Part shown: piece after piece, positions 1 through 12,458 of the stretch
How the letters are laid out: each line of letters begins with the position of its first letter
Numbering within the stretch: the first letter of the stretch is position 1
Source of the DNA: Sistotremastrum niveocremeum HHB9708
Lineage: Eukaryota > Basidiomycota > Agaricomycetes > Sistotremastrales > Sistotremastraceae
NCBI GenBank assembly: GCA_001630475.1
Contig: KV419432.1
Location: 62,001-126,000, forward strand
Length of the DNA: 64,000 nt
Direction of reading: 5' to 3'
Made by a program: the position numbers and the translations under genes
Notes under the pieces: model-generated
The model's input: only the letters and a program-made list of their open reading frames with translations
Databases searched by the model: none
Told to the model about the DNA's origin: nothing

Positions 1-1081
1 AACGGAAGTATGAGGGAAGTCGTTTTGTGAGGTGTAGAGGAGGGAATTGCAGTCTTGGTAGTCTCCACCTTGGTTGTAGAACTGGGAAGTAACGGTCAGA
101 TGATTGGCTAACTGGACATGTGATAAATAATACCTGGAGATTGTACCAGTCAATATCCCAACCTGCAGCCGATTGCACAGTGCGATATGCCCCATGAGGG
201 TATTGACTGGAGTCGGTGAACCAAGGCGCGACCGGTGCATGAGTGATAATGTATACTAGAAAGGGTCATCGTTAAGGAGTATAGGAACGAAGAAGGAGTA
301 TAGATGCTTACATCCAAGAGGAAGCTGATCCCGCAGTGTCCTTGTGAAACTGCAAACACGTCCGATGAGATTTTTCGCCCCTGGAAAATACGAGATGTAA
401 CTTACGTAATCAGCCATTGCTCAGCCGAGCCGGTTCCGGAATTCATCGCCGCGAAGTCCTCATAATCCACATCCACGCCGTCGAGCTGGCGAAATGTCCA
501 TGATTTCCTGACAGACACCAGAATAATCACCTACCCCATATTCCTTCACGAAATTCGCGATTTTCAATGCCAGACCAACAGGATCGGCACCCTTCGTCGT
601 GGGCTTCTCGGTTTCTCCGAAAGCCGACATCATGAGTGAGATTCCGGCTGCGTGATATTCGGATATAACTTGGGCTCGGGTATTTGCATCAAGTGCGGCA
701 AATTCTTGGACTTGGTCTGCTGGGCCGGAGAGGATGTAGAAGGAGAGGATGAGGACGTTGTAGCCCTGAATGTCGAAGTCAATCATGAGAAGGTTCAAAA
801 AGTGACAGGATGATTTATCCGGTTGACAACGCACCTTTAGTTCGCCGGGAGTTGGAAGCCGGTTCGCACCTGATGTGAAGAATAAGCTTTGCAGTACGTT
901 CAGCGGGAGGACTTGGTATCGAACCAGGGAGATATTGATCTGAATAGGCAACAAATCGGGGAGCGGGGGCGATGAACGTGCTGGGTGGTGGCTGCCATAC
1001 TCTGGAGGCCTCCACAGAGATGGTGATGAACAGGGGAAGTAATAGGGAAAGGACGTTGCATAGATGAGACGTGAATTTCAT
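1..1081 (-). CDS. Secreted GH18 chitinase-like protein (5' part; runs off the left edge)
   Basis: The ATG at 1081 opens a signal peptide (MKFTSHLCNVLSLLLPLF, then a small-residue region). After removing introns of about 50 nt the protein reads RFVAYSDQYLPG, ANRLPTPGELKGYNVLILSF, then YGLDGVDVDYEDFAAMN. DGVDVDYE is the complete DxxDxDxE catalytic signature of glycoside hydrolase family 18, with the catalytic Glu present. Downstream exons (about 150-330 and 1-100) read THAPVAPWFTDSSQYPHGAY and WDIDWYNLQ, matching the later barrel strands of secreted fungal GH18 proteins. Joining these pieces needs donors at about 899, 836 and 522. The family hydrolyses chitin or related N-acetylglucosamine polymers outside the cell; this subgroup could also be endo-beta-N-acetylglucosaminidase-like, and the substrate cannot be told from sequence. 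The 3' end lies outside the window. Confidence 0.85.
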
Positions 1082-2407
1082 GATGTGAGATCTTTTTGAT
1101 GAGGCAGTTCCAGACAGTAGTCTCTGCAATCAAGCAGAAGAAAAGAATAGAGACGAATTTCGAGCAAGAGAGAAAGGTGAAGGGAGGAGGGTAGGGACGG
1201 AAAAGAGAGGCGGAACCCTGCACTTGCTGGAATGGCACGTAGGTCCATTTAAACATTAATGAATCTTGAACATTGAGCGAAATGGAAGAATGATCGGCGC
1301 ACGGGCGGGGCGACATCGGTATGCCTTCGAGCTAGAATCATTGAAGACGACGTGAATAGGCCTGTAAAGGCCGTAGGGAGGATCACAAGAGGTCGAGGAT
1401 GCCAGCGATTCCTGTTTCGGTCCGGATAGGTTGTCCACGCGGGATCTTCCTTGGTTCAGCAAGATTCCGAAGGAGGCAAGAATCATTTCAGTTGAGGATA
1501 GACAAGTAATATCGAATCCGACGCTCGGAAGGTGTATTAATGCTGTCACTGCAGTATATATTGCGGTAAAGCCATTCCCAAGAGATTTAAGGTCGATAAA
1601 CTTGTAGAGGCAGCAGCAAATGGATAACATCGTAGGACCCGGGCATCCTAGGGGAGACTGACACCGAATACGCAGCGGAAATGCAGAATGGACAAAGCGG
1701 ACCCGACCATACAATATCTGAACGGCGTATGACCCTTGCTATCACAAGGTCAAGAAGCCATTGCCAATAACTCTTGAGCACTGAGCTGCAAGTCCGTAAG
1801 GCACTGATGATTCCAATTGCAGAAGAAACCTCGCGAAATAAGCAGCCCATTCTGTTGAAGGAGAGATGGTCCCGTGGTAGAGAGAAGTCATACGTTGCGA
1901 ACGTCGACAATTACCGACTTCCGAGGCTTAAGCAGAGGATGCGTTGCACGTTGACGTGGCTTGAGTGAGAAGAGTACGAAGGACGTGCAGAAGTTGACGT
2001 GATCCAGCTAAGCCCGCCGCAGACTGCCGGCTCTTTGGTGTCGTGTCATTGCAGTCAGACTCATGAATAGCAGAGTTCATGGCGGATATTATACGATCAT
2101 TATGATTCATATCGATGATGTATCTGCTTGCTCGTGGGCAGGGCATTACAATAAGTCTTAATATATTAGAGCGAAAGAACGCTTGGGAATATATAACAGG
2201 CCTGAAAACTGGGCGAACGTCCATGAAGCTAAGGCTATCAAAACTGCGGTTTGTAGTCCTTGTAAAAAGGGAGAAGGGAGACACCTAGGCACCTGAGAGT
2301 CCGAATGAGGATTACATACAGAGTTAAAGAAAGAAAGGAGGATAATGGTAAAGGAAATCAAGAACAAAGGAGGGTAAGGGACGACATAAAGGCATACAAG
2401 TCCGAAC
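1082..2407. other. Intergenic, no supported gene
   Basis: About 1.3 kb between the GH18 start and the end of the BEM2-like gene. Open frames on both strands are short, have no family motif and do not join across convincing splice sites. It should contain the GH18 promoter and the 3' end of the BEM2-like transcript. Confidence 0.5.
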
Positions 2408-5400
2408 TCAAGCAGCCACAGCGGGCGGCTCGAAGTCCAATTCATGATCATTAATGGCGTGATGCACAGAGGCTGACGTGACGCTTTCTGCTTCATATTC
2501 GTCCAGTTCTTCCTTGACGACTTCGAGAGGTTCGTCGGAATCCACATCGTGTTCTTCATCCTCTTGATCGACATCAGCTTCGTCGAAGATAACGTGGAAC
2601 TGCAGTTCGAGATAAGTCACACGATCTGCCGCCTCGAAAAGCACGTACATGAGTAATCAGAGTCTTGACCAGCTGAGTCGTATAATTCATGTTGGCCATG
2701 GCAAGAGCCAAATCATCTCCGGGTGCCTTGACGACGTTAGGACTGAAAACGATGGCGAGCGCTTTAGACGTCATCTGATTGTGCTCCTCGAAATCCGTGA
2801 CCCTGAATACATGTCAATTTTGCGATTTATTCGTGGAGACACTGCCAGGCACTACCTTTCGAGATGTTCCATAAGCCGTCTCAGCAGATCGTAGTTAGCA
2901 GTTGGCAATTGTCGCACAACTTTGCGAACTTCGGATAGCCTTTGATCAAAGTCCGGGATACCTAATGACGATTTGAGCTCAACGAGAACTACTGCAATCT
3001 GAGAAACGTACGCATAACTCTGATGACGTCATGATAAGCACCAGGAAAGAGCGCTTCTGGCAGTTGACGGAACCAGGCTTTCACAACGTCGCAAACGGCA
3101 TTGATATCGAGATATCGATCCGACGATAGGTCCACCTTGTCACCTTTTGACATCGTCAGCACACGCGATAGTGAAGGGTGCTAATCCCTTACCTCGATCA
3201 AATGCATCCCGAAGACTGTTTATGACAGAGCTTGCACCCGCAATTCGATCTAGAGAGCACATCAGAGCAGAGCATGACATGCCTTCAATTCACCCACAGA
3301 TTCCAACCTCTTGAAGTCCGCGAGCCTCAATCTCCGTCAAACATTGGTCAACGATCTTGGGAACTGCTCCCGGCGCGATCTCATTGTCGCCAGCTTCGCG
3401 TTGGAGCAGGAACGCTAAAGGTACACCAAACACTAGTGAATATTATTCAGTACGACTCTCCGACCTGGAATCGAAATTCACGTACCTGCTGTAGGATGGC
3501 GTGTCGAGACAGGGGCTCGTGTGTGAAGCTGATCCCAATGCCCGAGTTTGGCTGCACCATTCAGATAGGTGAGTCGCTTAGAAGCCGACGAACGCGAAAT
3601 CTGGTTGACGGTGGTCACCCATTTGTTCATTTCGCTCTTGGATACGGCTTGGAAAAGATACTGAGCTCCTTCTTCCGTGTCCAGCTGGAATGTATACGAT
3701 CGTTCCGGGTTGTTGAAGACCGCTGCCTTCGCGTCTGCCAGATTAATTACCAAGGAAGGCTTCGCGGTGGGCGCGAAGTCCAGTTCTGCCATCGTAAGCC
3801 GCGGTGGGGATTGCGCGGTATCAGAGATGAAAGCCGTCGATAATGGTCGCATGACCCGGAAGAAGGCTGAAGACATTGTCCGTTTGCTTCTGTGCTGCTT
3901 AACAGACGGAGGGAGACCCCGTTTCGCTTGCATTGCGCGGTCAAGGTCATGCTGTCGTTGATTCTGGCGCTGCTGTTCGTGCCTCTTCTCCTTCAACAGG
4001 CGTTCGCGAAGGTATCGATCTCGCTTGTTCTTATCCTGCTGAGCTACAACGAGTCGCTGGAAAGGACGTTGCATTCGACGTTGAGAATGCGACAACTGGC
4101 CGTTTTCTCGCAATGCGTCCTGCTGTAATATCCGGAAATCGAGTTCATAGCCGCTAATAAACCGATACATATTATTGAGTCGGTCGAAGTCGGATCGATC
4201 CATCTCAGACGGCGCGCTGATGACCAAATTGCATAGGTGTCGTCGCTTCGAGAAGTTGATGAGCCCGAGACCTTCAGTCGCTGACTCTAGCGTATCCGCT
4301 AAACTGATGACCTCAAGCATCCTCTCAAGGACCCAGCCCACATCCGTCGTAAGATTAGTATGGCTCGCCGGATTGACTCTCTTAGCGAGCAAAGAAGCAA
4401 GACTGTCGACTTGACAACCACGAGCGGCGGCAACATTGCACCACGCTCTCTGGAATAACCTGCTTTCAGGGCTGATGATGGCGGAGGTCAAGGCGGCTTC
4501 CACGAAGGACCGCACGCACGGAACAGAAGAATCCGGCGTTGGACGACAGACTTCAATAGCCTGGAGTAGTAATTCCATCCGAGCCTGGCGTCGGTGACCA
4601 ATGCCAGGCGCAGTGATGTGAATAATGGCCCACTTGGAGATGATCGCTTGGGCGCGGATAAAACTTCGGATGGAGGGTGGCAGAACCTTGTATAGGGTTT
4701 CTTGAGTGAGTTCAGAGATCATCGTCGAAGGTTCGATCTGCTGGAGAATCGAGTGTAAGGTTTGGACTTCAACTTCGTCGAAGTGAGAGGAGGGATCGTG
4801 CGGAAGGAACCAGCCAGTCTTGTCCAGTGTTTGTATCTCCAGCAAGTCTGAAGTGACAAGGAAGTCCTAGATCTGTGATAAGTCTTCAATGCCACTATCG
4901 AACCACGGCGGCGTACCTCTACTTGTGCTGCAGAAGCGACAAGTGCATTCAAAGAGCGGACAAGGTCTTCAGCGGAGATGTTATCAATGTCAGGTGGCTT
5001 GGGACCAAATTGAGGTCGTGGTGCATGGTGTGCGCCTTGCCGGGGGTTCGGAGGCACAGGACGCGTTAGCTTGGGACGCTTGCTTTGCACAAGGAATGCT
5101 TGACGGAGTGCGTCACACGCCGTCACAAAGGCATCGCGATCATCAGCCCCATCCTCACGAGGTAACGTCGAGATGAAAGACTGAACGGCCTCAAACAGTT
5201 CGCGATCGTCAAGAACATCTTGCGAACCGCCTCCAGTCTCTAGCCAGTCTGTTAGAGTCTTAATTACGTTGGATTTACTCTGCGAAGGAGCCGTGATTTC
5301 AACAGCTTTGCGCGAGGTTGCAGCCAGATACCGCTTTCGCAGAAGCTATAGGACGATGAATGAGGTCAGTCTAGGAATGCATTTCGAGCATTAGACGAAC

Positions 5401-8400
5401 CTCAAAGAAAACAAGCGGTGTCACAAAAGTGCGGAAAGCATTCCACCAAATGTTTGCGAAGTCTTGCTTGTCAACCTTCAGTGGTCTTGACGTCCCGCCT
5501 AGAGGTGATTCCCCATTGTCGTCCGAAATAGATACGCGCACGCCGTCGAGACCGTATACCAGGAGATCAACCAGCCTGTCGAGGGTTCCAGCTTTGACGA
5601 TTACTCGCAAAGCAGTTGCAGCGGGAGGTGAATCTTCGGGAATGGGGAAAGAAGATGTAGGGGCAGGGATGGCGGGAAGCGATGATCGACGCGCTAGGGA
5701 CGGTTTGCGTTCCAGATTAGACCCAGCACGTGACGTCACTCTAAGAGAGGGAGTTCGCCCTAGTTTCTTCTCCGAGCTCCCATTCTCCGTAAGCTGACTG
5801 GCGGGTCTTGAGCCGGACGTTGCAGTGCTGATCGGACGCGAATTGACTGCGAAGTTCATCTGTCTTTCGTTGGACGTTGGAACACTACGCGATTCAACGA
5901 GCAGGAGTAGATCGCCATCAAAGACAGGAATGACAGTGCCACCCAGTTGAGGCTCCGAAGTAACAGCATTTCCGCTACCGAGAGAGTTACGGCTCTCGCG
6001 TTGCCTTCCACCCTCACCTGCTCCTCTGATTTGGAGGATGCGAGTCAGATCATCCTCAAAGGTAGAAGTATCTTCCAAAGCTTCGCCTTTCCCCATCAAA
6101 ATCTGATCACGGTCAAGGAGGGCAATTGTAGGCAGAGGTTCTGGGAATAGCACTGGGACGAGCGGATGAGAAGCAGAATGAGTAGCCGTTCTCCAGAAGT
6201 AGGGCGCAAAACGACCGCGTAGCCGAGGCTCAGCAGCCAGCGATAAGGCATGGAACATATCAAGACTAAAAATCACACTGAATAAAGGAGCAAAGGTACA
6301 GGTTCAGCGACTCACTGAGGATTGCCTGGTTCAGGGAGTTCTCGTAATTCTTCAAACATATGTGCGAGCTTGATAGTTTCCGAATTATGATCTTGAGCGG
6401 TCTTCTGAGAACACCGCTTGGCCGCTTCGGAAATTTCCTGAACTCGAGCCGCTATCGCGTGCATGGCTTCCACATTGTATGCACCGTCTTCCCGTTCACA
6501 TTCTTTGATCAAGTTTTTGGTCTGATCTTGAATATGCGTGTCAAACCAACAACTGACGATGGGAAGGCACTATACTCATCGTGTTAGCTTTCTGAAGGAG
6601 CAACGGCTAGAGACAAACCTCTTCACGACCCATAGCCCAGGTACGGACCCTCAACTCCAGTGCTTCATCGACTCTCCTCCAGCTTTTCTCCATTCGTGCA
6701 ATGCTCGAACAACATAGCGCTGCTTGGATAGCATGCCAACTTGCAGCATCGCCATTCTCTCGACATAAATCTGCTACTCGGATCCATTTCGTTATTAGAG
6801 AAGCTCGAATATGGGTTTTAGATATGGACGCGTTTCTTTGAGCGAGATGTTAGTCCTATTATGAGAAAGTAGTAGAGGGACATACATGCTGGAACCATGC
6901 ATCAGTAATCCTTGCAGGATGAAGCGCGACAGCCAGTGAGGATGTTCTTCTGTTCCGACGAATTCGGAGATAGCAACGGCTCTCCGGGAATCGGCAGTAT
7001 CAACGGCTTCACCACCGGCAGCCAATGTCAATGCGTTGAGAATCTGACTAGAAGAAGCATTTGATAGCGAGTTGACATCTTTCGTGTGAATTGAGGCCAG
7101 AGAGGCAGCGATAGTACGGACGTCCAGTCGCAAAATGTCATCAATGGATAAAGGCTCTGGTCTGCCTCCAGGAGGCTCGATGGATGATCGGAATGATGGA
7201 CTGGGAGAATCTGTGACGGAAGCACCGAGAACGGAGGAGGAGAGCGGAAGAGACCTCTGAGGAGATGTACTATCCAGAAGGGCCATGACAGAGTCTTTCC
7301 GAGGTCCCAGATCGTCAGTCGAGAAAACATCGGCTTTGGGCGTCGCAGGAGGCTCATGGACTTGAGAGTCTGCATGTATTCCGGTTAGTGAAAGAGTGGC
7401 CAAAGGAAGAAAACGTCCTCACCAGCTACGTTATGCGCATGCAAACGGCTATACTCGGCATCAAGCCACCTCATCCGTTCTTCTTCCTTTTCCCGCTCAC
7501 CATCGTCGAGTCCGGCAAGGTAATACTGCTTACATCTCTCATATTCGCCTTCGAATTTACCCCGCTCCATGAACGCATCCGTTGGTAACATCAGCAGAAT
7601 AGCGCCTGCGAATGACGACCACGGGCCTTCTAAAGATCTGTCTATAAGCCGACGTCAGTCAAGGATAAGGCAACGATGAAAGAGGGTCTCACCATCAAAA
7701 GTCGTAGCAAACACCAGCTCATGAACGAGGGCTTCCCCACTTCCTCTCTTCACCACATTGTCCTCCAACACAAGTTCAGGATGTGTACCTCGTCCCCAAT
7801 AAACCCTCCTCCGTCGAGTCGGAGTTCCCCCATTACTGCTTCCACGAGCGCTCTCGAACGACTTCTCTACAGGAGGATGAATATTGACCATCTCATCATC
7901 AGAAGTCTCTTCCACGACTTCGACAAGGCCCGATGCAAAGAGATCCCGGATGCCACCTGCGATCGCCGAAGTAGGAGGTTTGTAGAAATACATCTTGGAT
8001 CCTTTGACTATGGTTTTGAATGGCTTCCATCCTTTGGAGAGAGGAGCGTTGGAGTTGATCGGGGCGGCGGATGTCAATGGTCGGGAGGAGAATGTCTGAA
8101 GTCGGTGAATGAATCCTTGCATGTGGATGATCTGCGAGGAACGGTTATCCGTAGAGGTCGCTTCCGGTTGCTCGTGCTCCCCGTTTCCAGTAGGAAGCGT
8201 CTCCTCACTGGCCTTCGATCCAAAGCCAAAAGAGAATCCGAAGGCATTGGACCCTGTGGACTCTTGGCTTTTTTTTCTCGTGCGTTCGTGAGTGAAGGAC
8301 GGGCGACGAGTGGCGACCGGACTCGATTGAGGCGGAGAAAGAAGATTCTGCGACTGTGATCGAGAATGCTGGAGGGATGTATTAACAGATAGGGCTGGAA

Positions 8401-9118
8401 GAGTATTCAAGCTCGGCATGCTCGATGTCGTGGGAGGAGAAGATGCAGTTATCGAGATCGGCATAGGAGGAAAGGGATAATTGTGACTTTGGGTCGATTC
8501 AGTCGGCGTCGGCGTCATGGTGTTCATGGTAGTAGTAGATTGACTGGAGCCTTGCCTGTACATCTGTACTCGCTCCCGAAACTTAGCCTGTGGATCGGGA
8601 GGCAACGAAGATATGCGCGAAAGATCGTCGACGGAGCGCGAGTATGGTTTGGAGGAGATCGATCGAAGGTCTCCTGTACCAGCTTTTGATGTATAGGGTG
8701 GTGAGCCAGACATAGGCAGATTGAGGACAGATCTGTCGGTAGAAGGAAGCGCAACATAAGGCAGGGTCCAGAGCGAAAATAGACGTATTTAGACTCACGC
8801 GCTGGTGCCTACATTTCCTCCTTGAACCTGACCTATAGCGCGTGGCTCAGTTGGTCCGGAAACTGTTGGCTTTCGCGACCACATACTGCCTCCACTACTT
8901 CTCGGCTCCATTGGAGCATGAGAGCTACTCTGGCTGGTGGTAACCGATCGCGGGCTCGGCGCGCGCTGAAACCATTTCTTCGGCGCGGCTTTATTCAGGA
9001 ACGACGTGAAAGAGGTTGAAGGAGAACTGGAACGTGGAAAAGCGAGCTGAGTGTTTGATTGAGAGGGACCGAGAGGTGGAGATGGCGCTCTTGGACCTTT
9101 GCGAGAAGACGGTGGCAT
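2408..9118 (-). CDS. BEM2: Bem2-like RhoGAP with RasGEF-N, RasGEF-like, PH and RhoGAP domains
   Basis: Large multi-exon gene (roughly 1,800-1,900 residues), ATG at 9118 (MPPSSRKGPRAPSPPLG), stop at 2408. Order: Ser/Pro-rich disordered N terminus; a PH-like segment near 7.95-8.15 kb (KGWKPFKTIVKGSKMYFYK); helical region; RasGEF-N-like segment near 5.4-5.65 kb (RVIVKAGTLDRLVDLLVYG); RasGEF-like helical domain at 3.9-4.85 kb; a PH-like segment at 3.55-3.8 kb; RhoGAP at 2.6-3.45 kb. In the GAP domain a splice joins GI to YRIAG, giving the arginine-finger motif, and MTSKALAIVFSPNVVK is the conserved NLMT..NLA.VF.PN helix. This order matches yeast Bem2, a GAP for Rho1/Cdc42 in bud emergence and wall integrity. 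The C terminus is acidic. The RasGEF part is probably a scaffold rather than an active exchange factor. Exon borders were not all resolved. Confidence 0.85.
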
Positions 9119-10737
9119 GAGTGTATACGAGGAGTATGATCACAAGAAAAGGTCCCGCTTTATGCGCAAGATTAGCAGACGTGAACTGATCGACGCCTCG
9201 GAAGTCTACACTTACATGAAGGAATCGATTATATCAAGGTGAACGAGGCTCTGAAACGAGTGGCATACTGCAGAATTGTCGTCAGTCGCGGTCCAAGGCC
9301 CAGACAAAATCGGAGCGCACCAAAAGAGAGAGCGTTGCAGAGAGAACGTGGTTGATGGCGGTCGGGCGTAAGTCTGACTGGATAAGTCAATGATTGAACA
9401 AGAACAGCATCGAAATTCAATGCGACCCACGATGTCAGAAAAATCAGAACTGTTCAGGTAAGTGAGCACGGGACAAAAAGCATTGGTCGCGTGAACACTC
9501 TCACAAGAATTTGAGCTGTCAATTTTCGAAGTCTTGTCTGGAACCGTATCTCTGCTTCAGGTAAGGATTTTTAGAGGCCAGTAGATCTCTACTAACCAAC
9601 GAAGGTCGTGCTGGGACTGAGAGTAGTTCGAGCTCCTGCAGATTATGTCGGAGTTTGAACCTCGCTTTTCTTTTGGAACCGTGACGACGGCGGCCGCACT
9701 GTTCCAGCAAGTACACAAGATCAGACTGAGTGGGACCTAAAACGTGTTCTGATCGCTCATGCCGGGTTCTATTAAGGGCAACAAGACTTTGGGGTTATCT
9801 TTTAGTCTCGATCGTTGCTATCTGTATTTCTGACAGCGATCACATCCCTTGTCTGTCCATTTTGAGTCTGCTTTTCCTAAGTGGTCGAATACCCTGGCTC
9901 AGCTGAGCGCCCTCGGCGGTCCTTGACCTGAAACTCTGTAATGCTGGGCTTGACTGGACATAGTCTACTTTTCAGATCTTTGATCTTGCAGACTCACGGT
10001 CCCACTGCATTCAGCCATTCTGGGGCATCCTTTTACTTTCCGCCTCCACGCTCGTTCTACGCAATAAAGTGTACTTTCCATGCCTACGGTCTGATCAGCG
10101 TGAGGCGCGGAGGCTTCTTTGGCTGACTCGCTCTCATTACCAAGCTCAATAAATCGAAGGCTGCGTTCCACGTCCCTACTACAATTAACACCTGCTCATC
10201 TGTTGCGAGAGTCATCCTCCTCCTTTTGGGTACATCATCCCCTAGCGTGTCCTGGTCGAATTTTTATCCCCCAAGCTGTCTGGCTTAACCTCTAGGTTCA
10301 GAGCATGCCCGCTTTGCCCGCGGTTCAGACCTTGACCGCGATCAAGAGTTTTCTTCCCGCACAACAAGAGCTTCTCACCCTAGAAGCAACGGAGTGTGTA
10401 GAAAGCCACAAAGAGTCTTCCCCGAACCTGAGCTATACCTAGCAGTCTCCGGACGCACCCAGAAAACGAAGAATCAGAGTCGCGATTTCGAAAATTTCGG
10501 ATACACATCACTTGCTGCTAATTTTTTTTCATCTTTTCTTGACTGGTACCCTCAGTAGATCATGGTTGCAATAGTTGCCAATCTCGGAGACTCGACCTCA
10601 CTATGTACTGTAGTGTAGATATGATCTCGGACTTAGTTCTCCGAAAGCCGAGTAGCACATCATCGAGGCTCATCGGGCGCGTACTGACGCGAATCCCTCA
10701 TCCAAAACTTGTCCTCATACGCTGAACCGACGAGACT
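9119..10737. other. Divergent intergenic region
   Basis: About 1.6 kb between the divergent starts of the BEM2-like gene and the mitochondrial carrier. I find no convincing coding exon; it probably holds both promoters and 5' leaders. A T-rich run lies near 10521-10545. Confidence 0.5.
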
Positions 10738-12183
10738 ATGGATATCCTATCCTTCATATGGTCACCTTCAACGCTCAACGAGCTCATCGCCGGAAGCTTT
10801 GGAGGAGCAGCGCAAGTCATCATCGGCCAACCGCTCGACACCATCAAAACCCGAGCACAGATAGCACCACGTATGTTCCATGTACTCAATGTTCTGCTGT
10901 ATGGTCAATGGATTGATGAAAGTGGACTATTCATAAGCTGGGATGTTTGTGAGTGTCTTTCACGAGCTACGCTATGCGTGCGACGATCAGACTGATGTAA
11001 TTTGTTGCCTTTAGAAAGGCCCTATGGACATTTTAGTTCAGACTGTGCGTAAAGAGGGGGTATTGGCTCTCTACAAAGGTGATTCGTCAATGTGATTAGT
11101 GGCTCTGACCTCTGATTTCATTGCGTGTTGCTCTAGGAATGGCATCACCACTTATCGGCATCGCAGGCGTCAACTCCCTCCTCTTCACATCTTATGCTGT
11201 CTCGCGGCGAATAGTATCACCATACCCAGAACTCTCATTAAAAGAGATCGCAGCGGCTGGTGCAATGGCCGGTGCAGCTAATTCCGTCTTAGCGTCTCCT
11301 GGTACGTCTTCATGCCACTTCTCTCCCATCGAAGACTCACTGCAACTCTGTCGCAGTCGAGCTGTTCAAAATCCGAATGCAAGGTCAATATGGATCCGCA
11401 ACTGATAAACGACTTTCAGTCGTATTCAAAGATATGTGGCGTACATATGGCTTCCGGAAAGGAGTAATGCGTGGATTCTGGGTGACCGTGGCCAGAGAGA
11501 TACCGGCCTACGCAGGGTAAGGCTTCGAGATCCTCTTTTCTAATTTGGTATCTGATATACCAAGATAGTTTTTACACGGGGTACGAATTTGTCAAACAAC
11601 GCTTCAAGCAGCATTATGGCCCTCAGCTTCCGGTTTGGTCTCTATTGGCCAGTGGTTCCTGCGGCGGAGTGAGTGTCATTGGTTTCTGTCGAAGGCACGA
11701 TAAAATGAATGACCTATCAATCTAGTTGTGTTATTGGCTAGCATGTTATCCTATCGACGTGATCAAGTCTCGCGTGCAGCTAGCTGAATCACCGCCGGCT
11801 TCCGGCGGCTCATTTTATATGAGGAGAGAATTCCAAGCCGTGCTCAAAGAATCAGGATGGTAAGAGTCACAACGGAATGCGTCGGTTGTTGCTGATCTGT
11901 TCTCATCAGGAGAGGGTTATTCAAGGGGTTATCACCGAGTCGTGAGTTTTGATCTATCCTTTCTTATTCACTAACCTGATAATATATTTTACAGTCTTGC
12001 GAAGGTAAATTAGTAGCCCGGTATGACCTTCCTGCGACTGACTTTGCTTAGCATCCCCGCGGCCGCCGCGACGTTTGGAGCATTTGAGTTTACACGAGGT
12101 AATAGGTTTTCTTCGATAGTCGGCATAGTTTGCTGATTCACCTTTTGGCTGTAGAATTCTTGCTAAAGACAACGGGTGTTTAA
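10738..12183 (+). CDS. Mitochondrial carrier family protein (SLC25), CRC1/YMC1/ORT1-like
   Basis: Ten exons (10738-10881, 11015-11078, 11137-11301, 11357-11516, 11569-11668, 11726-11859, 11910-11941, 11995-12004, 12052-12098, 12155-12183) sum to 885 nt, giving 294 residues, the normal carrier length. Three tandem carrier signatures are visible: PLDTIKTRAQ, PVELFKIRMQ (the first residues cross a splice) and YPIDVIKSRVQ, each followed by a matrix helix (YKG, FRKG, FKG) and a second membrane helix. The protein should span the inner mitochondrial membrane six times. The repeats resemble carnitine/acylcarnitine, ornithine and YMC-type amino-acid carriers; substrate contact residues were not assigned, so the cargo is open. 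Exon 8 is only 10 nt, and without it the conserved SPSLLRSIPAAA stretch is broken. Confidence 0.9.
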
Positions 12184-12458
12184 ATTTTATATCTTCTATA
12201 TATTCGCACTGGTTTGGCTTTACTCTTTTCCCGCGCTGTCCAAACGATGTAGTCTCCGATCTGGTCGGTCACCGTGCCCGGTTTTTCGGCTTCAGGCCTC
12301 TTACCATTTCTTCATGTTACACAAGTAGCAGCTAAGCGACGTCGACGGGCCTCCGAAGGGTTTACAGGTGCACCGCTACAGGAAAAGTACTGCTACAAGT
12401 CAAGTTACATTTAGTCCTAAGGATACAAGATTTCATACTGCACGACCGGCACATAAAT

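Noticed and set aside
8836-8890. tRNA-like string (GCGTGGCTCAGTTGGTCCGG) resembling a D-arm
   Set aside because: It lies inside the first coding exon of the BEM2-like gene and has no T-arm or acceptor-stem match.
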